From Anadara kagoshimensis (taxonomy: Eukaryota; Mollusca; Bivalvia; Arcoida; Arcidae), in NCBI GenBank assembly GCA_021292105.1, contig CM037860.1, positions 13,906,698 to 13,970,697 of the forward strand: a stretch of 64,000 nucleotides of DNA, given 5' to 3'. Under the pieces are notes generated by a model, which was not told the origin of the DNA, made no database searches, and saw only the letters and a program-made list of their open reading frames with translations. Position numbers and translations under genes: made by a program. This document shows, one piece after another, positions 44,271 through 57,249 of this stretch (position 1 is its first letter; each line of letters opens with the position of its first letter).

Positions 44271-44843
44271 GGGTACCTTGTCACCAGCAAAACTCACTCA
44301 GAGTGGAATGCTGTGGATTGATACTGGGCATAGAACTGTATCTTGGTACTGATGGCCGAGAGGTACCTTGTAGCCAGCAAAACCCACTCACAGTGAAATG
44401 CTGTGGAGTGACATTAGGCATAGCACTGTTTCTTGGTAATGATGGCTGAGAGGTACCTTGTAGCCAGCAAAACCCACTCACAGTGAAATGCTGTGGAGTG
44501 ACATTAGGCATAGCACTGTTTCTTGGTAATGATGGCTGAGAGGTACCTTGTTACCAGCAAAACTCACTCACAGTGAAATGCTGTGGAGTGACATTAGGCA
44601 TAGCACTGTCTCTTGGTAATGATGGCTGAGAGGTACCTTGTTACCAGCAAAACTCACTCACAGTGAAATGCTGTGGAGTGACATTAGGCATAGCACTGTC
44701 TCTTGGTAATGATGGCTGAGAGGTACCTTGTTACCAGCAAAACTCACTCACAGTGAAATGCTGTGGATCAACATTGGGCATAGCACTGTCTCTCGGTAAT
44801 GATGGCTGAGAGGTACCTTGTTACCAGCAAAAACACACTCAGA
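44271..44843. repeat. Minisatellite, exact 90-bp unit, six copies plus a partial
   Basis: Unit starts (GGTACCTTG) fall at 44271, 44361, 44451, 44541, 44631, 44721 and 44811. The wording is AGGTACCTTGTTACCAGCAA, AACTCACTCACAGTGAAATG, CTGTGGAGTGACATTAGGCA, TAGCACTGTCTCTTGGTAAT and GATGGCTGAG. The middle units are nearly identical; the two ends diverge, as usual in arrays that grow from the centre. Confidence 0.95.
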
Positions 44844-45042
44844 GGGTTAGGCCAAGGATGGGCGACTGGCGTAAATGTAACACTTGCTGGCTGTTACCAA
44901 GATATTTAGCCAATGCAGGCTAAAACACAAAACAACAACAACAAAAACAAAGCCAGGACAAGATAAACATATAACCTTTCAGGTATAAAACTCCTGACTT
45001 GGTACAGGCACTTAAGGTTGAAAATTGTACTAGTGTAGAGTC

Positions 45043-45125
45043 TGATTGATTGAATGAGGTTTCACATCCCAGTCAAGAATATTTTACTTATGTTGAGATG
45101 TCGCCAGCTATAGGTAACGTGAAAG
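45043..45125 (-). repeat. SINE family 1, 3' end fragment
   Basis: TGATTGATTGAATGAGGTTT, CAGTCAAGAATATTTTACTT and GCCAGCTATAGGTAACGTG. Confidence 0.65.
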
Positions 45126-45234
45126 ACTATTAGAAGGGTGTATAGGCAATAAACAGTTTGGAAATTGTACTTTTGGAGAACTTACAGCTACCTTGTTTAT
45201 TTTACAATTAGTTCATAAATACACAAAAAATAAA

Positions 45235-45237
45235 TAA

Positions 45238-45300
<63 letters not shown>
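45235..45300. repeat. (TA)n microsatellite
   Basis: An almost pure TA run of about 60 bp, flanked by AAAT units. Confidence 0.95.
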
Positions 45301-45304
<4 letters not shown>

Positions 45305-46189
45305 AATAAATACACAAATAATTATTATAAATTGTTTAAACTTAAACATAAAAGCTCGCTTAATTTTTTTCTATTCTTGAATATCAAATATATATATGGG
45401 TTTAATTCATGATAAAAAATAAGCCTGGGCAGTGAAAGCAGAGGATATTCATGCACCAGCTTGACAGATGCAAATCCATAGTCCTAAAACTTGGTCATGT
45501 ACTGAACAATGCACTTGTTTTGTCCCGTCTTCTTCCAGTGTACGTGTATTCACTCACATGCACAATATGAATGTTAGTTTGTTCAAAGTTTATTTAATGC
45601 TTTTATGAATTTTTAAAACTTCTGAAACTTTTGTCATCTTATAATCAGATACATAAATCTGCGAAAATGGCACCCACATGAAAAGGTTGGAATTTTAAAA
45701 CAAATGCGAAAATTGAATCCTGTGAGATGAATATTTACAGCTTCAATGAAATTCAAAGTTTAGAAAATATTGGGGTGCAGTGGCATATGTTTAATAAACA
45801 TTTCTCTAGTAACCAAATGGAATTCTGAAATGGAATTCAATTCTTTTTGTGGATTTAACAAGCTTTATTTTTTTTTCTCAAAATAATGTAAATATTTGTT
45901 TGTACATAGAAGTTTCATGATAATAAGTTTAAAATAAACTTAAGAATTTGGATTCAGAGAATAGATGGTTTTGTTCTCCAGAATAGATAAAAATGTCAAC
46001 TTAAAAGTCTGTTTTCTGTATTGTAATCAAATGATAAGGAAATTCTATCTGTTGTTTTTGACAATATATTTACATTTGTTTTATTTAAGGAATACATAAT
46101 CACTTTAAAATGTTTAACATGTATAATATTAAATTGAATTTCGTTTTTAAGAACAATTTAAAATTTTATGTAGATGTTTGAATTTGAAT
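45301..46189. other. Non-coding stretch, no gene recognised
   Basis: Nothing recognisable was seen. Confidence 0.5.
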
Positions 46190-46640
46190 TGCCATGGTAA
46201 CATCACTGTTTTACACACTAACAATTAAATTTTAAATAATTAAATGTCAACAATTTTTTTACCATCAAAAATTTTACTTGATATTAAAATTTGATATTTC
46301 TATGGTAACATAACTGTTTTTCATATTTCCAAATTTTAAAACTCAAATATCAACAGTTTTTTTAACCATCAGAAATTTTACTCAACATTAAAGTTTGATA
46401 TTACTATGGTAAGATAACTGTTTTTCGTGTTTCAGAATTTTAAATATTTAAATGTCAACATTTTTTCTACAATCAGAAATATTACTCGACATTAAAATTT
46501 GATGTTTCTATGGTAACTTAATTGTTTTTTTTTCATATTTTGAAAAAATTAATATTTAAATATCAGGGTATTTTCCAGCAATTTAAAACTGACATTAATA
46601 TTTCAAATGATAACTTCATTGTTTTTTTTCAACATTTTAA
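46190..46640. repeat. Degenerate tandem repeat, ~110-120 bp unit, four copies
   Basis: Each unit has CTATGGTAACATAACTGTTT, TTTCATATTT, an ATTTAAATGTCAACA-like segment, a poly-T run, CATCAGAAATTTTACT and ACATTAAAATTTGATATT. Confidence 0.8.
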
Positions 46641-47973
46641 TGGCAGTTTTAATAATTTAGATGAGGACGATTGACAGATTAGCAGATATTAAGAGCATGA
46701 TGGTAGCAAAAGCTTAATAAAATTAAACTAATCAATATTTGTATTTTATCAATCTGATGAAAAAAATTATGAAGTAAGTTGACACTTTAATTGAACACTG
46801 TGTAAAAGCAATATTGGCTCCTGGGTTTTGCTAGCAAGTCATACAGAAGCAATATTAGGTGGGTCATGGGTGTTTTAAACAGTTTTTGTTACATCATTTG
46901 ATTCACACTTGTTTGTAGTTTTTTCTCTGTCAAGTGAAATATTAATATTTTTTACTACATACTGGTTGTAAATTAAGTCTATGTTCTTCAAAAGGTCTTA
47001 ATCCATACAACTATAAATGTCTTGGGTGTATTATAGGATTTTGACAGCTTCACTACCATGTAACCAACTGGACCCAATTGTTCAAAGCTACTTTGGTTTA
47101 TAGTGAAATTTTTCTATATATCTTTAAAAGCTTAAATTATACTATAAAAATGGCTCACTTGTTACTGATAACTTAAGTTGGATTTCCTAATTTTTCAACA
47201 TGAGTAAATACATGTAATGGATACAAGAGACAGATCAATATAAATGCTAAGACAATTGTTTCTGGATTCCAGTATGTATTATAATTAATATATGTAACAA
47301 TAATTGACAAATTAAATATGGTTACCATTAGATCAAATATTGGCTAATGTTGCTTAATAGAACAAAATGGTTCAGTTGACAGGAACTTTGACAATAGGAG
47401 TCTATGCTGTACTGTATTATATTAACTGGCACACTCATTGGTTCATTTATATTTATTTATGTACAATTATATTAGTCAATCTTTCAATCAACCACAAAAC
47501 ATACTGGTCCTTGTTCAAATCATCACAATCCAATTTATAAAGTAAAAACTATAAAAACTGAAATATTAAGTTGACCATCTCAACCAGGGAAGTCATTTTG
47601 GGTGCTCCAGAAAGGGTTGAATAACAGTCCTTAAAATGTGTTGCCAGTGTTCAAATATCTTTAGCTCTAAATTATAAATAAACCAGATCTAGCTTTGTCA
47701 TGATCTTTAGACTGTTACTTTATATCCCTCCAGTATTTCACTGAGGTACACCTTAACCTATCATTATAGATTGTTTCTGTATATACATGTATATAATAAA
47801 GTAAGTGTTTGCACTTGTTATTTCACTATCACACAAAATTGACACATAAAAGACATTCAGAGCTAAATGTCAGCTAGTTATGTTTTCTTCAATGTTCTCC
47901 TATGTACCTCCCAATATTTTACTATGGCATACCTTAATAAATCTGTATGTTTTTGTATGGATGAGTTAATTAG
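46641..47973. other. Non-coding stretch; right part weakly repetitive
   Basis: From about 47690 the wording TATATCCCTCCAGTATTTCA and GGTACACCTTAACC appears twice in diverged form (about 47723 and 47900). It is clearly related to the tandem units at 48.2-48.65 kb. Confidence 0.5.
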
Positions 47974-48144
47974 TAGAGTAAAACCTCTTTGCAATCCCTC
48001 TCAATAATTTTGCCACCTCGCTCATCACCACACTATTTGGAAATCCATAAGTGCATTTCTTCTATGATTTCTTCAATATTCAATGTAATTAATGCCAAAA
48101 TCTGACTGAACAATGAAGTGACAAGGAATTGAGGTTTTACTGTA
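47974..48144. mobile_element. Palindromic MITE (GTAAAACCTC ends)
   Basis: The left end AGAGTAAAACCTCTTTGCAA and the right end (inverted: ACAGTAAAACCTCAATTCC) form a terminal inverted repeat of about 15-20 bp. The interior is non-coding. It sits within the diverged repeat zone just left of the 165-bp array. Confidence 0.6.
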
Positions 48145-48164
48145 TATGTTTACCATGTGATAAT

Positions 48165-48660
48165 GCATGTTGGACATAGGTTACCAATTTTGGAGGAAAA
48201 TGGTTCTTGCACCTTCTGTTTGGTCATCACTTCCTTTATATATCCCTCCATTTTTTTAACCAAGGTACACCTTAATCAATCATTGTTTTGGTATGGATCG
48301 GTAATTAGTAAGTATTTACACCTGTGAAAATGCATTTTGGATATAGTTTTACCATGGAGCAGAATTGTTCAGTTTTGTACCTTCTGTTGGTCATCACTTC
48401 CTTTATATATCCCTCCAGTTTTTTACCAAGGTACACCTTAACCAATCATTGTTTTGGTATGGATCGGTAATTAGTAAGTATTTACACCGGTTGTCATACT
48501 CGTAGTTTAACCATGGAGCAGAATTGTTCAGTTTTGTACCTTCTGTTTGGTCATCACTTCCTTTATATATCCCTCCAGTTTTTTACCAAGGCACACCTTA
48601 ACCAATCATTGTTTTGGTATGGATGGATAATTAATAAATGTTTACACATGCTGTTATGCA
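48165..48660. repeat. Tandem repeat, ~160-168 bp unit, three copies
   Basis: TCATCACTTCCTTTATATAT recurs at about 48223, 48391 and 48551. Each copy continues CCCTCCAGTTTTTTACCAAG, GTACACCTTAACCAATCATT, GTTTTGGTATGGATCGGTAA and a GTAAGTATTTACACC block. Confidence 0.88.
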
Positions 48661-49596
48661 TGTCGTACATAGTTTACCCATGGAGATGATAGTTGCAACA
48701 TTAATACCGGTATTAGATAAATTTGTACTGAGGTCCTTTAGATTGTCAGGAATGTATACGACTGGTGATGTTTACATGGATTCCTGTAGTAACATCTTGT
48801 TGTGATCAGGAACAATTGATATAACATGTTATTTTGGTTATGTTCTCGATGTGTTCTCAGATAAAATAAATTTACTTCTAAAACTTCACATATTAGTAGT
48901 TATTATATCATTAAAGACAAGATAGTACACTGCTGTGTTCTAATACGCTCGCTCTGATGATGATCGTAATACATGCCAAATTTAAAATCTTCTGAAGGAA
49001 AATGATTAAATGTTCTTATTTTGATTGCCTACATTTATGTTACTTATTTGTTTGCCTTGCAGTCAATATATTTTTTTTTTTTTTTTTTTTGTTTTTTTTT
49101 TGACAGATATCCACCTGCTGTAATATTTTGAGGGACAAACAAAAATGTATAAAAATATCAAAGGTTCAAAATTATATTTATAGTGAAGGGTCCAGGACCT
49201 TTTGTCTCTATTTTTGGCAGGTCCCACATGAAGTTTTGAAAGTCTAATATCATCATTGAAAAGTCCATTTTCCATTATGTTATCATGTAGAAAAAGTAGT
49301 TATATCCTGGGAAAAATAACAGGTCCATAAAAGGTCCCAATGTAAAATCAAAAAGTCCCAAACCTCGGACCTTCTTAATTTTAAACCCTGGACATTATTT
49401 AACATAATGTAATTTTAGGAACATTTGACTGGAGTGCAAAACAATTTGCATCAATGTTGTTTTGGCAGTATATTTTCCTATTTTATGTCTAGTCAAGATT
49501 GCACCATTATCTAAAGAAGATTTATTTGACAATTATGTGTGGAAATGCCAGGGTTTTGAGTGTTTGGGAAAACGGAATCGATTTGATAACTTTGTA
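48661..49596. other. Non-coding stretch, no gene recognised
   Basis: Poly-T near 49071-49100. The AGGTCC/GGACCT-rich segment 49180-49385 may be an old repeat, but I cannot define it. Confidence 0.5.
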
Positions 49597-49840
49597 ATCA
49601 AAAAAAAAAAAAAAAAAAAAAAAGAAAAAAAGAAACTGCATTGTATATATACAATAGAACTTTTCTACTCAAACATTCTTTTCTGTAGTTGCTATGAAAA
49701 TTTGAAAATTCACCGTATGTAAAGGATTCATACGAATGCATTAGAATGACCCCCTCCAAAAAAAAAAGAAAGAAAGAAAGAAAAGAAACTGCATTGTATA
49801 TATACAGTAGAACTTTTCTACTCAAACATTCTTTTCCAGA
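49597..49840. repeat. Direct duplication, ~70 bp, both copies after A-rich runs
   Basis: GAAACTGCATTGTATATATA, CARTAGAACTTTTCTACTCA and AACATTCTTTTC occur at 49632-49685 and again at 49785-49838. Each is preceded by a long A-rich run. Confidence 0.85.
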
Positions 49841-51859
49841 ATAATACAAATTAAGTCATTATTTTGTTTCAACAAGTATTGAAACTCAGTTTCTTGAACT
49901 CCTGGTTAACTTGAAGACAAATCCTCTACACAACCAGTTAAGGTATCCGAGTTTTACTTTTACAGCTTTTACCTTTGTAATCTAGTATTACAAAAATCCA
50001 GACTTAACAGGAAGTCTTTGTCAGTAAAACATATTGACTGCCATTTTATCTTCTATTTTTATGAAAAAAGCATGTTGCTGTCGGAATTAAAAATTTGAAA
50101 TTTCAGACAAAGCCTGTTGTATCTTATATTGATCTTGTATATTTGAGATTTATAGTTAAAAAATATACAAGTTTTATCTTGTCGATCTATTCAATGATTG
50201 TATCACAAGTTTAAAGAAAACCATCTGTGGTGATTTTGTCGGAGAATAAGAATCAATTTTATCTATTTCTGTACAATATGTTACATGTACATAACAAAAA
50301 ACTAAATCAATTCTATAATTAAAATTATCATCTTTTTGTCATATATTCTAAGTTCTTTCAATATGGACCACAAAACTTCCAATACAACTTTACATAACGT
50401 CAATACACACCTACAATGTAAATGGATTATACTTTGTCTTCTTTTGATTGGATGACATTTTAAGTATGACATCATCATTTTTTGTGTACATAGATTTTTT
50501 CTTTGTTATAAGTGGCATCTTGCTGTTTTATTACTGTATTATGACATTGATTTATCTGCCTGGTTCCCATAACAAGTTTCTGGTTGTTAGGATAATCCAT
50601 TAAGTACATTATAATTGAGTTAGAATATTAAATAACGACATTCAAATACGATTTATCTTTATTGAACAGTTTTATTAATTTTTCTGTGACATATTTCATC
50701 TAACAAGAAAAAAATGACATATATATATTTTGATCAAGTGTAAATGAAAATATATTTATTTCATGATAACTGATTACCCAAAGTAATGGGTAGGTTTTAA
50801 AAGCAAAAATTAGAAGACTTTAAAAAAAGGAAGAAATAAAAAAACCAATTTGAAACCTGAAAATAAAGCACTACTTTGTATCCTGTGGGCAACCATATTC
50901 AGGGCAACTATATTTTCTATCTCAAATTATAATGGAGATGTGCTTTTACCTACAGTCCTTCCAGAACAAAACCTTTCCCTGTTGCTGACAGGCAGCACCC
51001 CATAGATGGCTCATACATTAGAGTAGTAGTTACATTAGAGTTATTGGAAAGGTCTTAGGTTTAAGAGCATAATTGCCACTGCTCTCTCCCCTTTATTGTT
51101 ACATGTGGAACTCTTTCAACCCCAGGCAGTGATCATCTGGGTTGACCATTATTTGGCTCCCAAAGAGGCCCCCTTTATTTTTTTATTGAAAGTAGTTGAT
51201 CTAAAAAAGGAAATGAAAATATGTTAGGTTAAACTGGATAAATGTTGAGTAGATAGCATCTTGCTACTATTGGGACAGTCATGCTACTATTGGGACAGTC
51301 ATAGAGTAGAGACCTTGTTTGACTACGGAATACTTTCCATTTTCTGACACACCTGAAATGTATAAATAGACTTTTTAAAGAAAATCCTAATTCAATTACT
51401 AAAGGTTCTATATTTGTATGATATGGAAAAAAGCTGTCTGTGATTCCTGACTCCTCGCTGGTTGATGATGTCACTGAGAGAAGTGGATTAAATATTGATG
51501 GGGATATTTCTTCAGTAGATAATTATTGGCATTACACATGCTAGAAATAAGTCTATTGCATCAGAATGTGTAAGCTACAGTAATCATCAATGAATATTGA
51601 TTGATTTAATTATTTCTATAATCAGAGAATGCAATGTCAAGAATGATTCAAAAACTAAGAATGGCCTTTTCTGACTCTGCATTCCTCTCATCTGCAGATG
51701 TCATGATTTTTAGAAAAAAAAAACAGAGTTGGTCATTATCTTTACTGTAAAATCCACAGTGGTCAAGTGGATACTACCTAAATGTCCAAACTAAAGATAT
51801 TGGGTTTGTCTCATTTCTTCATATTGAAAGTTTTTCTAAATTTTGCTTTTAAAATTATT
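49841..51859. other. Long non-coding stretch, no gene recognised
   Basis: One small perfect duplication (TGCTACTATTGGGACAGTCA twice, 51262-51301). No gene or SINE recognised. Confidence 0.5.
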
Positions 51860-52175
51860 GCCATGCCTACAGGATCTGTTAATGGTTGCCATGCCTACAA
51901 CTAACTATTTGTAGGATCTGTTAATTGTTGCCGTGCCTACAACTAGCTTTTTGTAGGATTTGTTAATGGTTGCCATGCCTACAACTAGCTTTTTGTAGGA
52001 TCTGTTAATGGTTACCATGCCTACAACTAACTTTTTGTTGGATCTGTTTATGGTTGCCATGCCTACATCTAACTTTTCGAAGGATCTGTTAATGGTTGTC
52101 ATGCCTACAACTAACTTTTCGTAGGGTCTGTTTATGGTTGTCATGTCAACAACTAACCCTTTGTAGGATCTGCAT
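51860..52175. repeat. Minisatellite, 42-bp unit, about eight copies
   Basis: Unit GCCATGCCTACAACTAACTT then TTTGTAGGATCTGTTAATGG. Starts at 51888, 51930, 51972, 52014, 52056, 52098 and 52140 give a period of exactly 42, with a shorter first unit at 51860. The period equals 14 codons, so a minus-strand frame repeats MATINRSYKKLVVG; this is not taken as a gene. Confidence 0.95.
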
Positions 52176-53820
52176 CATTTAACTTGCTATATTAAGTACC
52201 ATAAGTGTGTTGGAATGTTAACTTCGAATGAGATGTCAAATTTCTTAAGCATAGAATGTTTTAAAAAAAAACTTAAGTCTAAGCATAATTCAGCAAATTG
52301 TGATAATACAGTATTTATGATCATTGTATAATTATAATTTGATTGTATTGACAAAATAATATAAATTTTACACTTCCAATGAGCTTTAAATAAAAATACA
52401 AAAAAACAAGAGAAAAAAAGATAGCAAAATTTCTGATTTACAGTTTCTGAACAAAGTTTGAAGATAATAAATGACAGGATAGATAAAACCCCTGTGATAT
52501 ATCTGATAGATGATAAGAAATTATGTATAATTGTGACATTATTTTAATCTCTGGTGTTTTTCTTTGTAATGTAAAGATTTGACTGGTATGACAGATGAAT
52601 TAAATATAACTTTGGGTCGCTGATGAAAATTCTCTTCAGAATCAAATGTTTCAAGCTTAAACAGAAACCTCCATGTTCCTAGGGATTTGTTGCGGGAAAT
52701 ATTATGCATGACGTATGGTAATGTAATTTAAAAGTAAGGAAGGATGCCAAACAATTCAATACATTTCCCAATACAATTGGTTTTATCTCTCCTAGCTTGG
52801 TAATATGAAGCATTTTGTTGATACTGATGGATTATACGGAGAATATTTTCATGATAATTTCGTTTTGTACGAATACATATTGTCATGAATTTGAATAGTG
52901 GCACAATGTAACAAAATATTTTTCCGGCTTTTAACAAAAGCGTCATTTGCAGAAATATTGGATATGCTCTTAGAAAAGATTTTTCGAGACATGGTGTCGG
53001 AATCCTGTTGAATAAATGTATTGATGTAATTAGCTATTTTAGAGTCAGGCAGGATGTCTACATACATTTTACAATAGAGTTAATAATTAACTCCTTTAAG
53101 GATAGAGTTTTTCTTGTGAAGGGCCTGTTTATTTTATTAAGCAACTCTTATCAGAAGCAGAAATACAAATGAAAATATTTTTTTACGTTTAAATATGAAA
53201 ACAGGCTTAAATGGAAAGATTTGTAGAATAATAAAAAATTTTGACATACCATATTTTTCATATTTCTTAGAACATTTTCTAGACAAATAACGTGTAAATT
53301 AGCATTTTTATCAAAAGGTGCTTATATTTTCCCCATCCTGTTTGTCCTCATATTTTTAGAACAATGATTTTGAATAATTACCTATATTTTTTTCTGTATT
53401 GATTTATATGTTAATTTTCATAATGACAAAGCCAACTCTTTTGTTGTGGTTGCCAAAGCAACACGAACGTTTGATTCAGAATAATTTGATTACAACAGAA
53501 TTAGATTTTGGTTCCAGTGTTTGAATTTTTGAAATTAAGCAAATAGCAGTGATGATAAATCTGGTTAAATCACAGCATACTTGTTTACAAATATAAAATT
53601 ATTTTAAAAAGAACAACAGCAATTCCATTATTTAAAATTATTTTTAAAAAGTACAACAGCGATTCCATTATTATCATCCCAAAACCATTATTTTAGACAT
53701 TGTTTAAAAACTCAAAGTAATTTTCACATGGTTATTTATTTAATATCAAATTTCTCAACTGCTCTCATTTTTCTCTATATTGGTAATATTTCAAAATGTC
53801 AATATTGTTTGTATAATTTC
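52176..53820. other. Non-coding stretch, no gene recognised
   Basis: A ~45-bp direct duplication (ACAACAGCAATTCCATTATT and ACAACAGCGATTCCATTATT, near 53614 and 53655). Nothing else was seen. Confidence 0.5.
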
Positions 53821-54006
53821 AGGTTTGTGATGGTTACTATACAAACAATACAAACCTCAATGAAGATACAGTTCAATGCAGGATTTAATTTGGATGTTGG
53901 ATCCCAGGATGAAGCTGCATATACTGTTCCAGTTAGTGTTTGCAAAGCTGTGATGATCAAGAACAAATGGTTAAATCTTACACTTTTTTGTGGCCAGAGA
54001 CATTAA
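53821..54006 (+). other. Weak exon-like segment
   Basis: It is preceded by TATAATTTCAG, acceptor-like. The frame ending at 54006 reads NAGFNLDVGSQDEAAYTVPV and continues with SVCKAVMIKNKW, with a more balanced composition than the surroundings. No donor, no recognised family, and the tract is short. It could be a decayed repeat or chance. Confidence 0.15.
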
Positions 54007-54049
54007 ACCAGATTGCCTTCATGCCATCTAGAGATTTATAAATTTCCTG

Positions 54050-54245
54050 ACGGTCCTATAACTTTTCAGTTGGACCTGTTAACATTTCATTTGGTCCTGT
54101 TAAAATTTCATTTGCACCTGTTAACTTTCATTTGTACCTTTTAACTTTCATTTGGTCCTGTTAACATTTCATTTGGTCCTGTTAACTTTCATTTGTACCT
54201 TTTAACTTTCATTTGTACCTGTTAACATTTCATTTTGACCTGTAA
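54050..54245. repeat. Minisatellite, ~20-21 bp unit
   Basis: About nine units of CCTGTTAACATTTCATTTGG with GGTCC/GTACC/GACC variants. Confidence 0.92.
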
Positions 54246-54289
54246 TATATTTGTGAATTCATTTCTTTTATATGTTCTTACTGACACAG

Positions 54290-56290
54290 TAATATATCAA
54301 TAATGGTGCCCCTAAACAGAATTTTGAGCATAAAATGCCTGCACATGAAACCCAACAACACAGGGAACCAAACATCGCTGGCACAGAGAATCTAACAATA
54401 CTGACGTAGGAAAACCAACATATAGTGGCAAAATAATGACATAGGGTATAGAGACCTAGATCATTGTAAAAATAAAACAAACCAAATGGAACCCATCAAC
54501 ACTGCCATACCAAACTTGACAAAGTTTTGGACACTAGGATTTGTCCTGAGTTGGATTGTAAATTAGGCAGCGAGAGGCAATGTGATCATTGAACACAGCT
54601 TTAGACCACACAGCCACTGAGGACCCCATTACAAATACCGACACACAAAACTAAACAAAACTTGTCGCATGGATCACAAACATGGTTTTAATAGCGTTAC
54701 ATGGAATACAACATATTGTTACAGGTAACCACAAAATACAGACACGGGGAACCCAAAAAGACTGACAGGAAATGCAATAAATACACAACAAATGCTGTGA
54801 CAGTGACCACAACAAATGCTGTGACAGTGACCACAACAAAGTGGCAAAGGAAACAACAAATGCTGTGACAGTGACCACAACAAAGTGGCAAAAGAAACAC
54901 AACAAATGCTGTGACAGTGACCACAACAAAGTGGCAAAGGAAACAACAAATGCTGTGACAGTGACCACAACAAAGTGGCAAAGGAAACACAACAAATGCT
55001 GTGACAGTGACCACAACAAAGTGGCAAAGGAAACAACAAATACTGTGACAGTGACCACAACAAAGTGGCAAAGGAAACACAACAAATGCTGTGACAGTGA
55101 CCACAACAAAGTGGCAAAGGAAACCCAACAAATACCGTGACAGTGACCACAACAAAGTGACAAAGGAAATACAACAAAGTGGCAAAGGAAATACAACAAA
55201 TACTGTGACAGTGACCACAACAAAGTGGCAAAGGAAACACAACAAATGCTGTGACAGTGACCACAACAAAGTGACAAAGGAAATACAACAAAGTGGCAAA
55301 GGAAACACAACAAATGCTGTGACAGTGACCACAACAAAGTGGTAAATGAAACACAACAAATGCTGTGACAGTGACCACAACAAAGTGGCAAAGGAAACAA
55401 CAAATACTGTGACAGTGACTACAACAAAGTGGCAAAGGAAATACAACAAATGCTGTGACAGTGACCACAACAAAGTGGTAAAGGAAACACAACAAATGCT
55501 GTGACAGTGACCACAACAAAGTGACAAAGGAAATACAACAAATGCTGTGACAGTGACCACAACAAAGTGACAAAGGAAATACAACAAATGCTGTGACAGT
55601 GACCACAACAAAGTGACAAAGGAAATACAACAAATGCTGTGACAGTGACCACAACAAAGTGACAAAGGAAATACAACAAAGTGGCAAAGGAAATACAACA
55701 AAGTGGCAAAGGAAACACAACAAATGCTGTGACAGTGACCACAACAAAGTGACAAAGGAAATACAACAAAGTGGCAAAGGAAATACAACAAAGTGGAAAT
55801 ACAACAAAGTGGCAAAGGAAATACAACAAAGTGAAAATACAACAAAGTGGCAAAGGAAATACAACAAAGTGGCAAAGGAAATACAACAAATGTTGTGACA
55901 GTGACCACAACAAAGTGACAAAGGAAATACAACAAAGTGGCAAAGGATTCATACAACAAAGTGACAAAGGAAACACAACAAAGTGACAAAGGAAACACAA
56001 CAAAGTGACAAAGGAAATACAACAAAGTGGCAAAGGAAATACAACAAAGTGGAAATACAACAAAGTGGCAAAGGAAATACAACAAAGTGGAAATACAACA
56101 AAGTGGCAAAGGAAATACAACAAAGTGGCAAAGGAAATACAACAAATGCTGTGACAGTGACCACAACAAAGTGACAAAGGAAATACAACAAAGTGGCAAA
56201 GGAAATACAACAAAGTGACAAAGGAAACACAACAAAGTGACAAAGGAAACACAACAAAGTGGCAAAGGAAACACAACAAAGTGGCAAAGA
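54290..56290. repeat. Composite satellite, ~2 kb, interrupted by a SINE
   Basis: Core 54785-56290 is built from two alternating modules: AACAAATGCTGTGACAGTGA-CCAC (24 bp) and AACAAAGTGGCAAAGGAAAC-AC (22 bp), plus short 16-bp variants (AACAAAGTGGAAATAC). The left shoulder (54290-54780) has diverged units (ACACAGGGAACCAAACATCG and similar). The right half is dominated by the 22-bp module and the left half by the 46-bp pair. Three minus-strand frames stay open for up to 554 codons because the modules contain no stops in that direction. Confidence 0.95.
54518..54627 (-). repeat. SINE family 2 head, within the satellite shoulder
   Basis: On the minus strand it reads GGGGTCCTCAGTGGCTGTGT, GGTCTAAAGCTGTGTTCAA, then GGACAAATCCTAGTGTCC. 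It breaks the degenerate satellite wording on either side. Confidence 0.6.
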
Positions 56291-57249
56291 AACACACAGA
56301 TATCTTGTGCACTATGATCATAATTATTTGGCAGTGGATTTAAATTAGTTCTGCATTGCAAAATTGCTAAAATTAGAATACTGTTTAAATTATCAAGTTT
56401 TCAGTAGTTGACATTTAATCTACCGGATGCATCAGTGAGAGTTGTATATGAACAGTGAGAGTTAAATATGAAAGTTGAAAACCATGACAAGAATGATTCT
56501 CTTAAGCAGGCATGTAAAGTTTAAATGAAATTGCCTTCTCCGATAGTTGTGATTTCCAGAAATACTGGTACTCAACTGGTGTCAATAAAACTGACAGTTA
56601 ATTGATGTAAAAAGATATTTCAAAAGCTGAAATTTTATATCTTCAAATATGATTTTTTGCATGTTTTATTTAAACACGAAAAACGCATCATAGTTTGACT
56701 CATTACATAATAGAGTTTTATCATGCAATTAATCAAATGTCGACCAATCAAATTTAGTGTGAAATGGATTAGATTTCGTGGCTTCTGGGTAATTTTGTTC
56801 TTATCTTTATGTCTAAATGAGAAATGCTGCACTTAGGAGAACAGATTATCTGTCGATTTTAAATTAAAGTATAAATTTATGATAGCATGTTTTAATTGCT
56901 TAATGGTATTGTTATTATCACGGAATCATGCTCCCATATTAACATAATTATCGGAATGACATGACAATTTTACTTATACTGACAGAAACATTCATACTAA
57001 AAAAGAAAACCATATATTGATACTTGACACATATAAATGGTACCAGGTAATTCAATTTTAATGTTGATCTTAAAAGTTGAAATCCAGTCAAATCATGCAC
57101 ATAAATTGCAGATGACAGGGACAAGGTTAATGCATAATTATCATGAATCTGCAAACAAAGAATTCTGTACATGTCCAATGTATACAATTTATAGGGTTAC
57201 GTAGGACATAAATGGTGATTTTAATTTAAAATTTGATAAATGATTTCAA
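56291..57249. other. Non-coding stretch, no gene recognised
   Basis: Nothing recognisable was seen. Confidence 0.5.

Noticed and set aside
44271..44843. CRISPR-like array
   Set aside because: Units are contiguous 90-bp tandem repeats without unique spacers, in a eukaryotic context.
54651..56361. Minus-strand open frames of 250-554 codons (Cys/Phe/Leu/His-rich), and plus-strand Lys/Thr-rich ones
   Set aside because: They are translations of the 22/24-bp satellite in several frames at once; there is no start context, signal or domain beyond the period.
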